DNA of 64,000 nt from Halobellus salinus (GTDB lineage: Archaea > Halobacteriota > Halobacteria > Halobacteriales > Haloferacaceae), in assembly GCF_014646875.1 (NCBI RefSeq), contig NZ_BMOC01000008.1, positions 58,249 to 122,248 on the forward strand. The letters run 5' to 3'. The number at the start of each line of letters is the position of its first letter. The stretch's first letter is position 1. A program made the position numbers and the translations under genes. This document shows positions 46,306 through 56,300 of this stretch, one piece after another. Below the pieces are notes generated by a model. That model was not told the DNA's origin. It searched no databases and was given only the letters and a program-made list of their open reading frames with translations.

Positions 46306-47997
46306 TCACGGGAACGGGTGGTACGGTCGGTCGAGGTCGGGGTCGAAGCCGAGTTCCGCCGGAACGGTGCGTGCGCGGTCGCCGAAGAACGGGTCGCCCT
46401 GGAACAGCGGCTGTGCTTCCGGCACCAGCACACGGACCGCCTCGAACCCAAGCGACGCGACGTCCCGCGTGGTTGTGCGGGCGGCGTAGGCGTTGAGGCC
46501 TGCGTCTGTCACGCGGTCGAGCACCGCGTCGAGTTCGGCTGTCCCGGTCGGCAGGGACGCCGGCCCAACGCTGTCGGCCGGGACTGCGGCGCCGGCGTCG
46601 AGGAAGTCCGCCGCAGGCGTCGGATCCGTGGCGTGGTCGCTGATCGCGCCGCTCTCCGACGCCGCCGCCTCCGGCCCCATTGAACGGAGTTCCATCCAGT
46701 TCTGGAGCGCCTCTGAAAGCGCCGACCGGGCCGCGGCGTCGGGGGCAAGTGACGCCGCCGACCCCGCAGCGAACCGGGGCCACTCACCGTCGCGGTGGAC
46801 CGCGACGGCAACGACCGGCACGTCGACATCCTGTGTGACGAGCAGCGTTGTGACCGACAGGCCCTCCGCGCGGGCGCGCTGTCGGAGCGCGTCGTAGCTC
46901 TCGTCGGAAACGTCGAGTTCCAGCGGCTCGAACGAGGAGTACCACGCAAGCATTGTCGCGTCTCGCTCGATGGTTTCGTAAAGTCCGGACAGGAGCGCCT
47001 CGACACCGGCGTTTCCAAGCCCCAGTCCGGTCGTGATCGCCGGCTTGTACTCTTCGGTCGGCGGCGGGTAGTGGACGAACGCCGCCGGGAGCGACGCCGA
47101 CTCGTCGGTCGTGAGGTCGGTCCCTCGGACCCACGGGATCGGGGTGTCGCTGTCCGGGAGCGTCCACCCGTCGGGGCGGACGAACCGCGATGGCGGGATC
47201 GGGTTCGAGCGGGTCCGTTCGGGAGCAACGGTGAACTCAGACCGGCGGTAGACGCCCGCACAGTACCGTTCTAGCCCTTCGCCGAGCGCCTTCATGAACG
47301 CGCGATCCCAGTCGCGGTCGGCGCCCGCGGCGAACGCAGCGGCGCGGGCGTCGCTGAACCCCTTGGTGTCGGCGACCCCCGCGAGGTAGTACGGGACCGG
47401 GAACGATTCCCGCTCGCCGACCTGCTCGATCGGGCCGATCCGCTCGTCAAGCGCCCGCTCGGCGCGGGTCAGGGCGTCGTCGACGTCGACATCGCGGTGG
47501 TCGCGACGGACCGTCCGGTCGCGGTCCTCGGGGGTCGGAACCGGAAGCAACCGCCGCTCGGCGGCCACGCCGGTGCCCGCGACCTCGACCACGGTGCCGG
47601 CGACGCTCACGTCGCCGCTCAACAGCGCCACCGCCCGCCGTCCCGCGACCGCGCCGGCGAACCGGACCGCACTGCGATCCCCCGACGGCGACCCGTCGGC
47701 GTCGGTTGTGGCGGCGACCCGCTGTCGGAGGTCGGCGAACCGGGGCCCCTCGCTCCCAAAGATCGAAACCGCGGCGTCGAGGTCGGCAACCGGGTGTCCG
47801 CCGACGCCGCCGATCTCGACGAGCGCGACGCACCCGTGGTCGGCGTTGAGGGCATCGACCCCGCTGCCGGCGGGGACGACGACCACCGTCAGCGCCGGGG
47901 AATCCGCAGCCGTGAGCGTCGCGTCGATGTCGTCGAAGGCGGCCGCCGCAGCCGTCGCGGCGGGGCCGTCACCGACGATCCGGATGTCGTGGGTCAC
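46306..47997 (-). CDS. YcaO-domain protein
   Basis: 563 residues. The C-terminal about 380 carry the YcaO ATP-binding landmarks (GEGLERYCAG, YETIERDATMLAWY, SALSEALQNWMELRS) and end in PYHPFP, close to the PxPxP tail of azoline-forming cyclodehydratases. The N-terminal about 160 residues resemble an E1-like/docking domain (VGDGPAATAAAAAF). YcaO enzymes activate peptide backbone amides with ATP to form azolines, thioamides or amidines. No precursor peptide, oxidase or TfuA is nearby, so its substrate is unknown. It diverges from the TbsP-like gene. Confidence 0.87.
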   Translation of the reverse strand: MTHDIRIVGDGPAATAAAAAFDDIDATLTAADSPALTVVVVPAGSGVDALNADHGCVALVEIGGVGGHPVADLDAAVSIFGSEGPRFADLRQRVAATTDADGSPSGDRSAVRFAGAVAGRRAVALLSGDVSVAGTVVEVAGTGVAAERRLLPVPTPEDRDRTVRRDHRDVDVDDALTRAERALDERIGPIEQVGERESFPVPYYLAGVADTKGFSDARAAAFAAGADRDWDRAFMKALGEGLERYCAGVYRRSEFTVAPERTRSNPIPPSRFVRPDGWTLPDSDTPIPWVRGTDLTTDESASLPAAFVHYPPPTEEYKPAITTGLGLGNAGVEALLSGLYETIERDATMLAWYSSFEPLELDVSDESYDALRQRARAEGLSVTTLLVTQDVDVPVVAVAVHRDGEWPRFAAGSAASLAPDAAARSALSEALQNWMELRSMGPEAAASESGAISDHATDPTPAADFLDAGAAVPADSVGPASLPTGTAELDAVLDRVTDAGLNAYAARTTTRDVASLGFEAVRVLVPEAQPLFQGDPFFGDRARTVPAELGFDPDLDRPYHPFP

Positions 47998-48090
47998 GCC
48001 TCCGAACTCGGCCGGCGGCGTGAAAAACCCGAGGAGTATACAGCGCTGACTGGGGTAAAATTAAGTAATCGCCGGGGAATCATACAGGGT

Positions 48091-48906
48091 ATGTCTTCCG
48101 AAAGGAACGTGCTCGACACCGACGTCGGGCATGTCATCACATCCGCCGTCCAATCCGGGTCGGGCGTGGCGTACGTGGTCGGGCCCACACCGTCGATGCT
48201 CCGAGCGTTGGTCGAGACAGGTATCGGAACCGACTTGCCGACGCCGGTCAAGATGCTCGCGGGTCGGTCGGTGTTGAAAGCGGTCGCCGACGAGTTCACG
48301 GTTGCGACCGCCGCCGCGGAGTTGGTCGACCGCGGCGCGATCGAACTCCGAGCCGTAGAGACCGATCCGGGGAACACCCTCGTCGTGACCGATGCGTCGG
48401 TCGTTGCGATCGTCTCCGTGGGGGACCGGGTCGCCGGACTCGTCACCGACGACGAGGGGTTCGTCGGTGACGCCACCGAGACGTACCGGGCGCAGTTCGA
48501 GGCGGCCGACCGATTCACGCTTCGCACGCCGGCGCTGTCGTCGGTTCGAGCATCCCTGGAAGCGGAACTCGGCGCGGACGTGCAGTCGGATTTCGACGCC
48601 ATTTTCGAGTCGCTCAAACCCGATGACGGCCCGGATCTCGACGAGGTGGTCGTCAGCCTCCTCGTTGCGGCTCGAAACCAGGTACTTCTGTACGACATCT
48701 CCAAGTGGGGTGAGGACGCCGGAATCGCGAGTAAGGCCACATTCTCGCGAACGAAGACCGAACTCGAAGAACGCGGCGCCATCGAGACCGAGAAAGTCCC
48801 GATTGACGTCGGTCGGCCGCGGCTCCGGCTTCGACTCGGCGACGACCGGCTCCGGGAGGCGGCGCCGGAACGGCTCGCCGCGGTCGCGTCGAAGGTGCTG
48901 GCGTAG
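48091..48906 (+). CDS. TbsP-like transcriptional regulator
   Basis: 271 residues. The N-terminal about 170 form an alpha/beta effector domain and the C-terminal about 90 a winged helix (EVVVSLLVAARNQVLLYDISKWGEDAGIASKATFSRTKTELEERGAIETEKVP). The whole resembles haloarchaeal TbsP, which I recall as a regulator of glycolytic/gluconeogenic genes acting with TrmB; identification is from memory of the sequence type. TATA-like TAAAATTA at 48056-48063 is about 32 bases upstream. Confidence 0.7.
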   Translation: MSSERNVLDTDVGHVITSAVQSGSGVAYVVGPTPSMLRALVETGIGTDLPTPVKMLAGRSVLKAVADEFTVATAAAELVDRGAIELRAVETDPGNTLVVTDASVVAIVSVGDRVAGLVTDDEGFVGDATETYRAQFEAADRFTLRTPALSSVRASLEAELGADVQSDFDAIFESLKPDDGPDLDEVVVSLLVAARNQVLLYDISKWGEDAGIASKATFSRTKTELEERGAIETEKVPIDVGRPRLRLRLGDDRLREAAPERLAAVASKVLA

Positions 48907-48990
48907 AGGCGACGGGACGCAACGGGGGGATATGAACGCCTTGAGACGTGAACCGGCACCTTTGAAGTGCGGGACTGCCTCCTCACTGAT

Positions 48991-49878
48991 ATGACGGAGA
49001 TTATCGACGGCAACGAAGTCGCCCAAGAGATCAGAGACGGACTGGTGGCGGGGATCGACGGCCTCACCGACTCGGGAACCACCCCGTGTCTCGCGACCGT
49101 CCTGATGAACAACGACCCGGCGAGTCAGACGTACGTCTCGATGAAACACAAAGACTGCGAGGAGGTTGGGATCGCAACCCGCGACATCGAACTCGATCCC
49201 GAGGCGCCAGCCTCTGCGCTGTTCGATACCGTCGACGAGCTCAACGCCGATCCCGAGGTCCACGGCATCCTCGTACAGATGCCGCTGCCCGACCACGTTG
49301 ACGAGCGTGAGGTTCTCCGGCGGATCGACCCTGCGAAGGACGTCGACGGATTCCACCCCGAGAACGTAGGGCGGCTCGTTGCCGGCAACCCACGGTTCAA
49401 GCCCTGTACGCCCCACGGCGTCCAGAAGCTGCTCGCCGCTGCAGACGTCGAAACGGAAGGCGCCAACGCGGTCGTGGTCGGCCGCTCGAACATCGTCGGC
49501 AAGCCGATGGCGAACCTTCTGATCCAGAAGTCCGACGGCGGGAACGCCACCACAACGGTGTGTCACTCCCGGACTGACGACTTGGAGGCGAAACTCCGCG
49601 ACGCCGATATTGTGGTCGCTGCGGCGGGGGTCCCCGGGATGATCACCGGCAATATGCTCTCGGGGGACACGGTCGTGATCGACGTGGGCATCAACCGCGT
49701 TGAGACCGACGATGGATCGGAACTCGTCGGCGACGTCGACTTCGAGAGCGCGAAGCAGAAAGCGAGCGCGATCACGCCCGTTCCGGGCGGTGTGGGTCCG
49801 ATGACGCGCGCAATGCTGCTGTGGAACACAGTGAAGGCCGCGAGCGACGAGAGCGGCGTCGACGTCGAGTTGCCGTGA
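48991..49878 (+). CDS. folD: Methylenetetrahydrofolate dehydrogenase/cyclohydrolase
   Basis: 295 residues with catalytic YVSMKHK (Tyr/Lys pair), HGILVQMPLPDHV, PAKDVDGFHPENVGRL, NADP-binding VGRSNIVGKPMANLL and terminal PGGVGPMTRAMLL. It interconverts one-carbon folate forms. The gene is complete; broken mobile-element pieces begin about 30 bases after its stop, so the island boundary lies right here. Confidence 0.95.
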   Translation: MTEIIDGNEVAQEIRDGLVAGIDGLTDSGTTPCLATVLMNNDPASQTYVSMKHKDCEEVGIATRDIELDPEAPASALFDTVDELNADPEVHGILVQMPLPDHVDEREVLRRIDPAKDVDGFHPENVGRLVAGNPRFKPCTPHGVQKLLAAADVETEGANAVVVGRSNIVGKPMANLLIQKSDGGNATTTVCHSRTDDLEAKLRDADIVVAAAGVPGMITGNMLSGDTVVIDVGINRVETDDGSELVGDVDFESAKQKASAITPVPGGVGPMTRAMLLWNTVKAASDESGVDVELP

Positions 49879-49907
49879 TCCGCCTCGGGGCTTGTTCCCG
49901 GGGGACA

Positions 49908-50140
49908 TCACACCTACGTCCGCTTCAACACGAGTCTCAGACAGCTTGACGTGGAACTCGACGTTTCCCACAAGACGATCTACCGGCGCGTCCAGGGCTT
50001 CCTGCGGGCGCTGGACGCGCCTCTGCCCCATCTCGAAGGGCCTGTTGGGATCGACGGTGCGTGAAAGCCGGACGCAAAGGCCGCGAACGCGACGGCTGGT
50101 CGCGCTTGCGTGGCCTCTCCACGCGCGGGCGTGAAACGTA
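49908..50140 (+). pseudogene. IS1595 (ISH4-type) transposase fragment, frameshifted
   Basis: Translation gives YVRFNTSLRQLDVELDVSHK and TIYRRVQGFLRALDAPLPHLEGPV, then the frame is lost near base 50060 and resumes as KAGRKGRERDGWSRLRGLSTRGR. This matches the N-terminal half of haloarchaeal IS1595-family transposases, where an unbroken IDExYVKAGLKGRERDG would be expected. A few bases at the catalytic Asp-Glu region are deleted, so it is dead. Both ends of the element are missing. Confidence 0.7.
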
Positions 50141-50310
50141 CAGACAAAGACCCCTTCCGAGATGTCTTCCGGAAAATCGCCAAAGAAGCTAATCTGGATT
50201 TGGAGAACCGAGACCCAACACCGTACAGCATCAGACACAGCACTGCGACCTACAAAGAAGGACTCGCAGTAGCAGCACAACAATGCCGACACAAAGAACT
50301 CGTCCGCCTC
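50137..50310 (+). pseudogene. Tyrosine recombinase C-terminal fragment
   Basis: Encodes FRKIAKEANLDLENRDPTPY, then SIRHSTATYKEGLAVAAQQC and RHKE, typical of the box II region (Arg-His-x-x-x) of haloarchaeal phage-type integrases. The N-terminal core-binding part and the catalytic tyrosine are missing. It is in frame with the next ORF, but no ribosomal fusion is needed because that gene has its own ATG at 50407. Confidence 0.6.
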
Positions 50311-50406
50311 ATCCTCCAACTTAACGCGACCCGCATATCCAGGCGAGCATTTAGGTGCCGGCGGTTCAGTTTGAAAGCGCGAACAGGTTTCGAAGTTGGA
50401 TTAGCT

Positions 50407-52464
50407 ATGTCTGATCACTCATCTCACCGGCAGTTCGATGGGACGTTAGTCACGGTCCCGTTCGGGGGCGAAAACGTCGAACGGACAGCGCGAAACGAAT
50501 ACCGAATGCTTCTCGACGAGCGCGATTCTGAGGATGTGCTCGTCATCACCGGTGCGCCGACGAGCGCGGACGCGTTCCGTGAAGCGGTAGGTGAGGAGCT
50601 GCCGGGTGCGGCGACGCCGTACGTGACGTCGTCGGTGGTGCACGCGACCGATGTCCTCAACCAGACGGATGACCGCGTCATTCTCTCCGACGCCCTACGA
50701 CGAGAGCTCCTGTACCGGTTCCTCGCAGACTACGAGTGGGAAACGGAGTCCCTCCAACGGGCGTCTGCGCAGCCGTCGTTCATCGAGGACGTGGATGCCG
50801 TGATGGGCACGATCTCCTGGCAGACGGTCAGGCCTGACGAGACTCCTGAACTCCGTGACATCACGGCTGCGCTCGACGGCTTCCACGCGTGGCTCGCCGA
50901 GCACGGGCACATGGAGCGCGGCCAACTCATCTCGGAAGCGCTCGATGTCCTCACCGGGGATGCCCGCGACGAGGTCGTTGATTTCGATGCGGTGCTTGCA
51001 GTCGAGTTTGAGGAGTTCTTCCCGCTTGATCGCGCGTATCTCGACGCGCTCGCGGGAGACTGCGACCTCGTCTGTGTTGCCGAAGAGAACGCGAGTGTGC
51101 GCCGGACGTGGGTTGAGACAGGGCCAGTCACGAGCTACGTCACGTTCAGCGAGTCCCGACGTGGAGCATCGGGGACGCCGTCGACGCGACCGGCTGCGAC
51201 GGCAGCCTATTTCGCCGACGAAACGGTTCCGGAAGATCCGGAAGCCGGGTCGGTGTCCGTCCTTGCTGCAGACTCCAGTGACGAACAGCTCGCCGAGATT
51301 GCGAACGAGATCGAAGCACTCGTCGCACAGTCGGACTGGAGGTACAACGACATCGCTGTCGCCACGAAGCAAAGCGGGAGTGCTGTTACGGACGCTATCG
51401 AAGCGTTCGAGGGCGCCGGGATTCCGACGGAATCGACAACCGTCACCGGGTTCGGTGACGACCCTGCGATTCGGGAACTCCTCGCAGCTGTTCAGTATTT
51501 CGCTGACGATGAAGACGATGGGCCCGAGCACGGTCCGGAGCTCGATACGGACCGGTTGGCCCGTGTCAGCGAGGCGGAGAGCCTCGAAGACGCGATTCAC
51601 TGGTGGGCAACGGACTCCGGGTTAAAAGAGCGGATCGCGAAACGGGCGGCCCCGTTGGATGCACGGGCGCAGTTCGGGAACGTCCGACGGGCGTTCCGCA
51701 TAGCCGAGTTCCTCGAAGGGACCGAGTTCGTGGATGCGACGTGGGAATCTTACAGGGAAATGCTCGAACGCGCCCACGAGTACGCACCGCAGCAGAATCA
51801 GACAAGCGCGACGGAGCTTGACGGTGGTGTCCGCGTCGATCACTTGCAAGCGATCAAGAACGAGTCCTTCCGCGCGGTGTTCCTCGTGAATCTCGTCGAC
51901 AGCGAGTACCCGGGCGACCCGTTCCTGACACGGTTGTTCCCGGGCGAGCGAGTCGCGTCGATGCCAGACTACCCTGGTGTAACGGAACTCAATGAAGCGG
52001 ATGTGGATGCGACGTTCCCGACGACGTCAACGGCGTCAGGCCGACCGTTCGCGCAGTACCACGCGGAGCACGCGCGGCGACGGTTGGCTGTCGGTGCGGG
52101 TGCGGCGGAAGAGCGGCTCTACTGTTGTCTCTACGAGTACGAAGACACGGCGCTCGAAGAGCAGGCGCAGGCGTCGCGGTTCCTCACGGCGGCGTATGCA
52201 GATCTTCCGTGGGTGACCGAGGCCGATGAGCCACACATCACGAGTGAGCACGCGGCGGAGCAGTACCTGCTGTCGCGGGTTGATGACGCGCTCGCGGAGG
52301 TACGCCGCGCGACCAGTCAGGACGTGACGGTGTCGCTCGACGAGGTCGAAGCGGAACTCGGAGAAATACAAGACCTACTCGATCAGAGCGGGGCGCGTGG
52401 GGAGGAACTTCGGAAGGCATTGCGTGCGCGTGTCGAGTTCGCTACTGGGGAGGTGCGGCGATGA
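50407..52464 (+). CDS. AddB-like inactive helicase subunit
   Basis: 685 residues. It has the AddB-type end of a helicase fold, with GVRVDHLQAIKNESFRAVFLVNLVDSEYPGD matching the motif V region, and a middle segment ADSSDEQLAEIANEIEALV plus GIPTESTTVTGFGDDPAIREL matching motif IV area. The N-terminus VTVPFGGENVERTARNEY lacks a Walker A loop, and there is no C-terminal nuclease. It therefore fits a structural or sequence-reading AddB/RecC-type partner. It overlaps the nuclease gene by four bases (ATGA). Confidence 0.8.
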   Translation: MSDHSSHRQFDGTLVTVPFGGENVERTARNEYRMLLDERDSEDVLVITGAPTSADAFREAVGEELPGAATPYVTSSVVHATDVLNQTDDRVILSDALRRELLYRFLADYEWETESLQRASAQPSFIEDVDAVMGTISWQTVRPDETPELRDITAALDGFHAWLAEHGHMERGQLISEALDVLTGDARDEVVDFDAVLAVEFEEFFPLDRAYLDALAGDCDLVCVAEENASVRRTWVETGPVTSYVTFSESRRGASGTPSTRPAATAAYFADETVPEDPEAGSVSVLAADSSDEQLAEIANEIEALVAQSDWRYNDIAVATKQSGSAVTDAIEAFEGAGIPTESTTVTGFGDDPAIRELLAAVQYFADDEDDGPEHGPELDTDRLARVSEAESLEDAIHWWATDSGLKERIAKRAAPLDARAQFGNVRRAFRIAEFLEGTEFVDATWESYREMLERAHEYAPQQNQTSATELDGGVRVDHLQAIKNESFRAVFLVNLVDSEYPGDPFLTRLFPGERVASMPDYPGVTELNEADVDATFPTTSTASGRPFAQYHAEHARRRLAVGAGAAEERLYCCLYEYEDTALEEQAQASRFLTAAYADLPWVTEADEPHITSEHAAEQYLLSRVDDALAEVRRATSQDVTVSLDEVEAELGEIQDLLDQSGARGEELRKALRARVEFATGEVRR

Positions 52465-53366
52465 GCTCGGAGTCGCTCTCCCCGTCGCGGTTGGCGAACT
52501 ACGCGACGTGTCCGCGGTTGTACGATTACCGGTACGTACAGGACGTGAATACACCGGATCGTACGGAGCTGTATCTCAACCAAGGGACGATCTACCACGA
52601 GACTATCGAGGACGTGTGTGATGCGACTGACCGCGGTGACGACCCGGAGACGATACACAACCGGGCGATGCGGATTTTCGATGCAAAGTGGGACGAACAC
52701 AGTATCCCGGACGACTACGAATCCGCTGCGCATCAGGAGTACCAGCGAGCTGAGAACCGCGCTGCCATCGCGTCGTTCTTCGATCCGGACGGCGGTGACG
52801 GGATCGAGCACGCCCGCTACTCGGTCGCCACGGAATGTTGGGTGGAGTGCGAGGTGGATGGTCGGAAACTCCACGGGAAAGCTGACAACGTCGTCCGGAC
52901 TGACGATGGGCTGCATATTTTCGACTACAAGCGAAACACGGACGGGGTTCTGTCGTCGGGGACGGCCGAGTACCTTGGTGAGCATCTCGACGGTGAGGCC
53001 CACGAACCGAAGCGGGTCCGGAACGCGTTCCAGACGGCGACATACGTCGAAGGGGTGAAGAACGAACCGTTCTACGAGGACGGAATGACGGTTCGGTTCA
53101 GTTTCTACGGCCTCCTCAACAGCACGTCGTTCGAGAGCAGTTCAGACGGGTACGAGGTGTCTGCTCGTGGGTACCCACGAGAAACCACGGGAATTTACCA
53201 CGAACACCGAGCCGCGATCTGGGCGTTGATTCGGGACGCACACGACGGCATCACGGGTGAAGCCTACGAGCCGGAACCGTTCGAGCTCATCACCGAGGAG
53301 GCGTGTCCGGACTGTGACTACCGAGAGATGTGTGCTGATCGCCTGTCGCCGGAGGTGCGACGATGA
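52461..53366 (+). CDS. Stand-alone PD-(D/E)XK nuclease with Fe-S cluster
   Basis: 301 residues. A lone N-terminal cysteine (C17 in YATCPRLYDY) pairs with C282, C285 and C291 (EEACPDCDYREMC) as expected for the 4Fe-4S clamp of AddB/Cas4-type nucleases. The catalytic core is GKADNVV followed by IFDYKRN. It looks like the AddB nuclease domain split off as its own protein. It overlaps both neighbours by four bases, so all three proteins should be made together. Confidence 0.85.
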   Translation: MSSESLSPSRLANYATCPRLYDYRYVQDVNTPDRTELYLNQGTIYHETIEDVCDATDRGDDPETIHNRAMRIFDAKWDEHSIPDDYESAAHQEYQRAENRAAIASFFDPDGGDGIEHARYSVATECWVECEVDGRKLHGKADNVVRTDDGLHIFDYKRNTDGVLSSGTAEYLGEHLDGEAHEPKRVRNAFQTATYVEGVKNEPFYEDGMTVRFSFYGLLNSTSFESSSDGYEVSARGYPRETTGIYHEHRAAIWALIRDAHDGITGEAYEPEPFELITEEACPDCDYREMCADRLSPEVRR

Positions 53367-56300
53367 GCGGTGACAGTGACGAGTACCCGTCGTGGTACCC
53401 CGTTCCGGAAGAAGGCGTGTCACCGGAGCCCCAGCAGGAGACGATCATCGATTCCGACGCGTATCCGGTGCGTGTCCTCGCCGGCGCGGGCACGGGGAAG
53501 ACGTTCACGATGGTGCGGAAGATCGAGCACCTCATCGACGAGGAGGACGTCTCGCCGGACCGGATTCTCGCGTTGACGTTCACGAACAACGCGGCGGACT
53601 CGATGCGGGAGAAACTCAACGCGAAACTCGGGACCGCGGGGTACGACGTCGACGCGTACACGTACCACTCGATCTGTAACGAGATCCTCACTGACTACGC
53701 CTACGAAGCCGGGATCGACCCGGACTTCGAGGTCGCCACGGACGCCGAGAAGTACGCCATCGTGCTGGACGTCTTGGATGATATCGAGTACCGGTCGGTC
53801 AAACCCAACGTGTACGGAAGCGACGGGTACGCGTCCGGCGCTGCGTCGAAGCTGCTCAGCTTTATTGGGTCGATGAAGCGCAGCGACATCTCGCCAGGTG
53901 ACATCGACGGGTTCCTCGGGTCTGCCGACCGCGTCTACGGTCTCGCCGACCTGCCGGAGCGCGTCGAAACGATTGCCAGCGACCATCTCGGCGGCCGGTC
54001 CGTGTCGAGCGTGCTGGACTCACTTCCCGAGGTGCGCGGTGAGCTCGTCGCGGAACGTGACGGGTTGGGAACGGACGGGATCGAGGCCAGTGCTCGGGAT
54101 TTCCTCGGCCGCTTAGTGGATCTGTGTGACGCGCTGGAAGTAGCGTTCGAAGCCCACGAGGCAGGCAACCAGGAACTGCCAGACAACTCGTACAAGCTCC
54201 CGAAATACCTACTCGGCGGGTACGCGAACGGTGCGCCGAAAGGAATCCCCGGTGATCTCGGCCTCGAACTCGCGGACCACCTCGACTCGTTCGTTTCCGA
54301 CTGTCTTGCTGCCCGAGATCTCACCGCAGGGTACGCTGCGTACGAGCGAGAATTGGACGAGCGCAATCTCATCGACTTCGACGGTCTGGTGGTCGAGACA
54401 GCCGCGCTGATGGACTCGCCGGTTGGTGAAGAAATCGCTGAGCGGTGGGACTACGTGTTCTGCGACGAGTTCCAGGACACCGACCGCCTGCAGTTCGACC
54501 TCGTCACGTCACTCGTCACTGACGATAACCTGTTCGTCGTGGGTGACGACGATCAGGCGATCTACGAGTGGCGCGGCGCACACGTCGCCAACATCACCGA
54601 CGAACTGGACCAAGCGTTCGCGGCGCTCACGGACGAACCGCTGGAGGAGAACTTCCGCTCCCGGCAGCCGATCCTCGACCTGGCGAACGAGGCGATACAG
54701 AAACTCGATCACCGGGAACGTCACAAGACACTGAAACGCGTCGACGAACCCGCGTACGACGGGGACACGATCGCTACCGTCGAACTGCCGGACGACGACG
54801 ATGCGGACGGTGCGTCACAGCTTCGACCCGTTGTCGAGAATCTGGTGAGCGGTGACGCGGAGAATCTCGACGAAGCGTACGACCCAGGCGACATTGCGTT
54901 ACTCGTCCGGAAGCACGCCCACGCGACACCCCTCATCGACGAATTCGAAGACGCTGGCATCCCGTACCAGGTTGCCGGTGATCTGGCCACGGAATCAGTC
55001 GGCGTCGGCACCGTCACCGCCTACCTGAAAGCGCTCGCACGCCCCGAAGACGAGGTGAGCTGGAATCGTGTCCTCCTGATGCGGTACCGGCTCTGCGACG
55101 CAGACATCCGCACGCTCAACGCGGACGACGACCGTCTCGTGGACACGCTCCGCGAGACGCCGCTTGAGGAGTTCGAGGAACCCGACCGCGTCGCAGAAGC
55201 CCGCGAGCACGCCACGGAACTCCTCGATATCCGGGATTCGGCGTCGCTCAGTCACCTGTATCGCGAACTCACGGACCGCACGAACATCGAGTGGTATCTC
55301 AGCGAGCAGGAGCGCCGGGATCTCGCCCAACTAGAGGACGTCATCGGACAGTACGGGGAGGGTGCCGTCCAACCGCCGCTCACTCCGGAGTTCATCGACT
55401 CGCTCGAACACTACGACTCCCTGTTCGACGAGGGTGGCACCACACCCACGAGTCAGCCGGACGTCGCCGACGACGCGGTCAACGTGATGACCATCCACAA
55501 GAGCAAGGGTCTGGACTTCCCGGTCGTCCTCGTCCCACAAGTCACCGCCGACGAGTGGGCACCGAGTTCACGTACGTACGACGCGCTCGAAGCCAGTCTC
55601 TCGGATGGCGCAGAGGCAGCGTTCGCGCAGGATTTCGTCGAGCGTGATACCCGTGAAACCCGTCGCGTATTCCACGTCGCCATCACGCGCGCCGAAGACA
55701 TCCTCGTCCTCCAGGGCGGCAGCGAGGAAGGCGACGATGCTGTGGACGAGGATTCGGTTTCAGAGCTGGTTGACGAAATCCTCCCATCTCGGATCCCGTG
55801 GCAGCCGGAGCGGGGACAGCTCCCGCTCTGGGCCGACGTGCTGGGATGTCTCCCGGACGACGCAGTAGACTGGACAGACACGCTTGCCAGCGGGACAGTC
55901 GGCCACATTGGTGGGACCGTCAATCACGACGGCGAAGAACTCGCCGTCGACGCGGCGCGCGATCGCGTGATAGACCTCGCAACAGCCAGCCTCAACGGGA
56001 ATCTCTCTCCGAGAACCGAGCGGGAGACACTCCAGGTTTCGTCGCTGAACGGCCCATCGACGCCAGCACCGTCGCTTTCGCACAGTTACACGTCGCTGAC
56101 AGCCTACGAAGAATGCCCGCGGAGTCACTACCTGGACTACGTGGTCAACGCATTCCCGGACTATCAGGACACCACAGCCACGAGCGATTCCGGAGGCGGT
56201 GTCTCACAACGCGAGATCGGGGTCCTGTTCCACGATACCGCAGAACAAGCCGCGAATCAAGCTGTGGAACGCCCTGAGCAATGGTACGAAATCTGCGAGC

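Noticed and set aside
48061..50319. 752-residue minus-strand frame over the TbsP-like gene and folD
   Set aside because: Antisense of well-supported genes.
52461..53366. Cas4 of a CRISPR system
   Set aside because: The Fe-S nuclease resembles Cas4, but no other cas gene or array is present and it is coupled to AddA/AddB-like genes.
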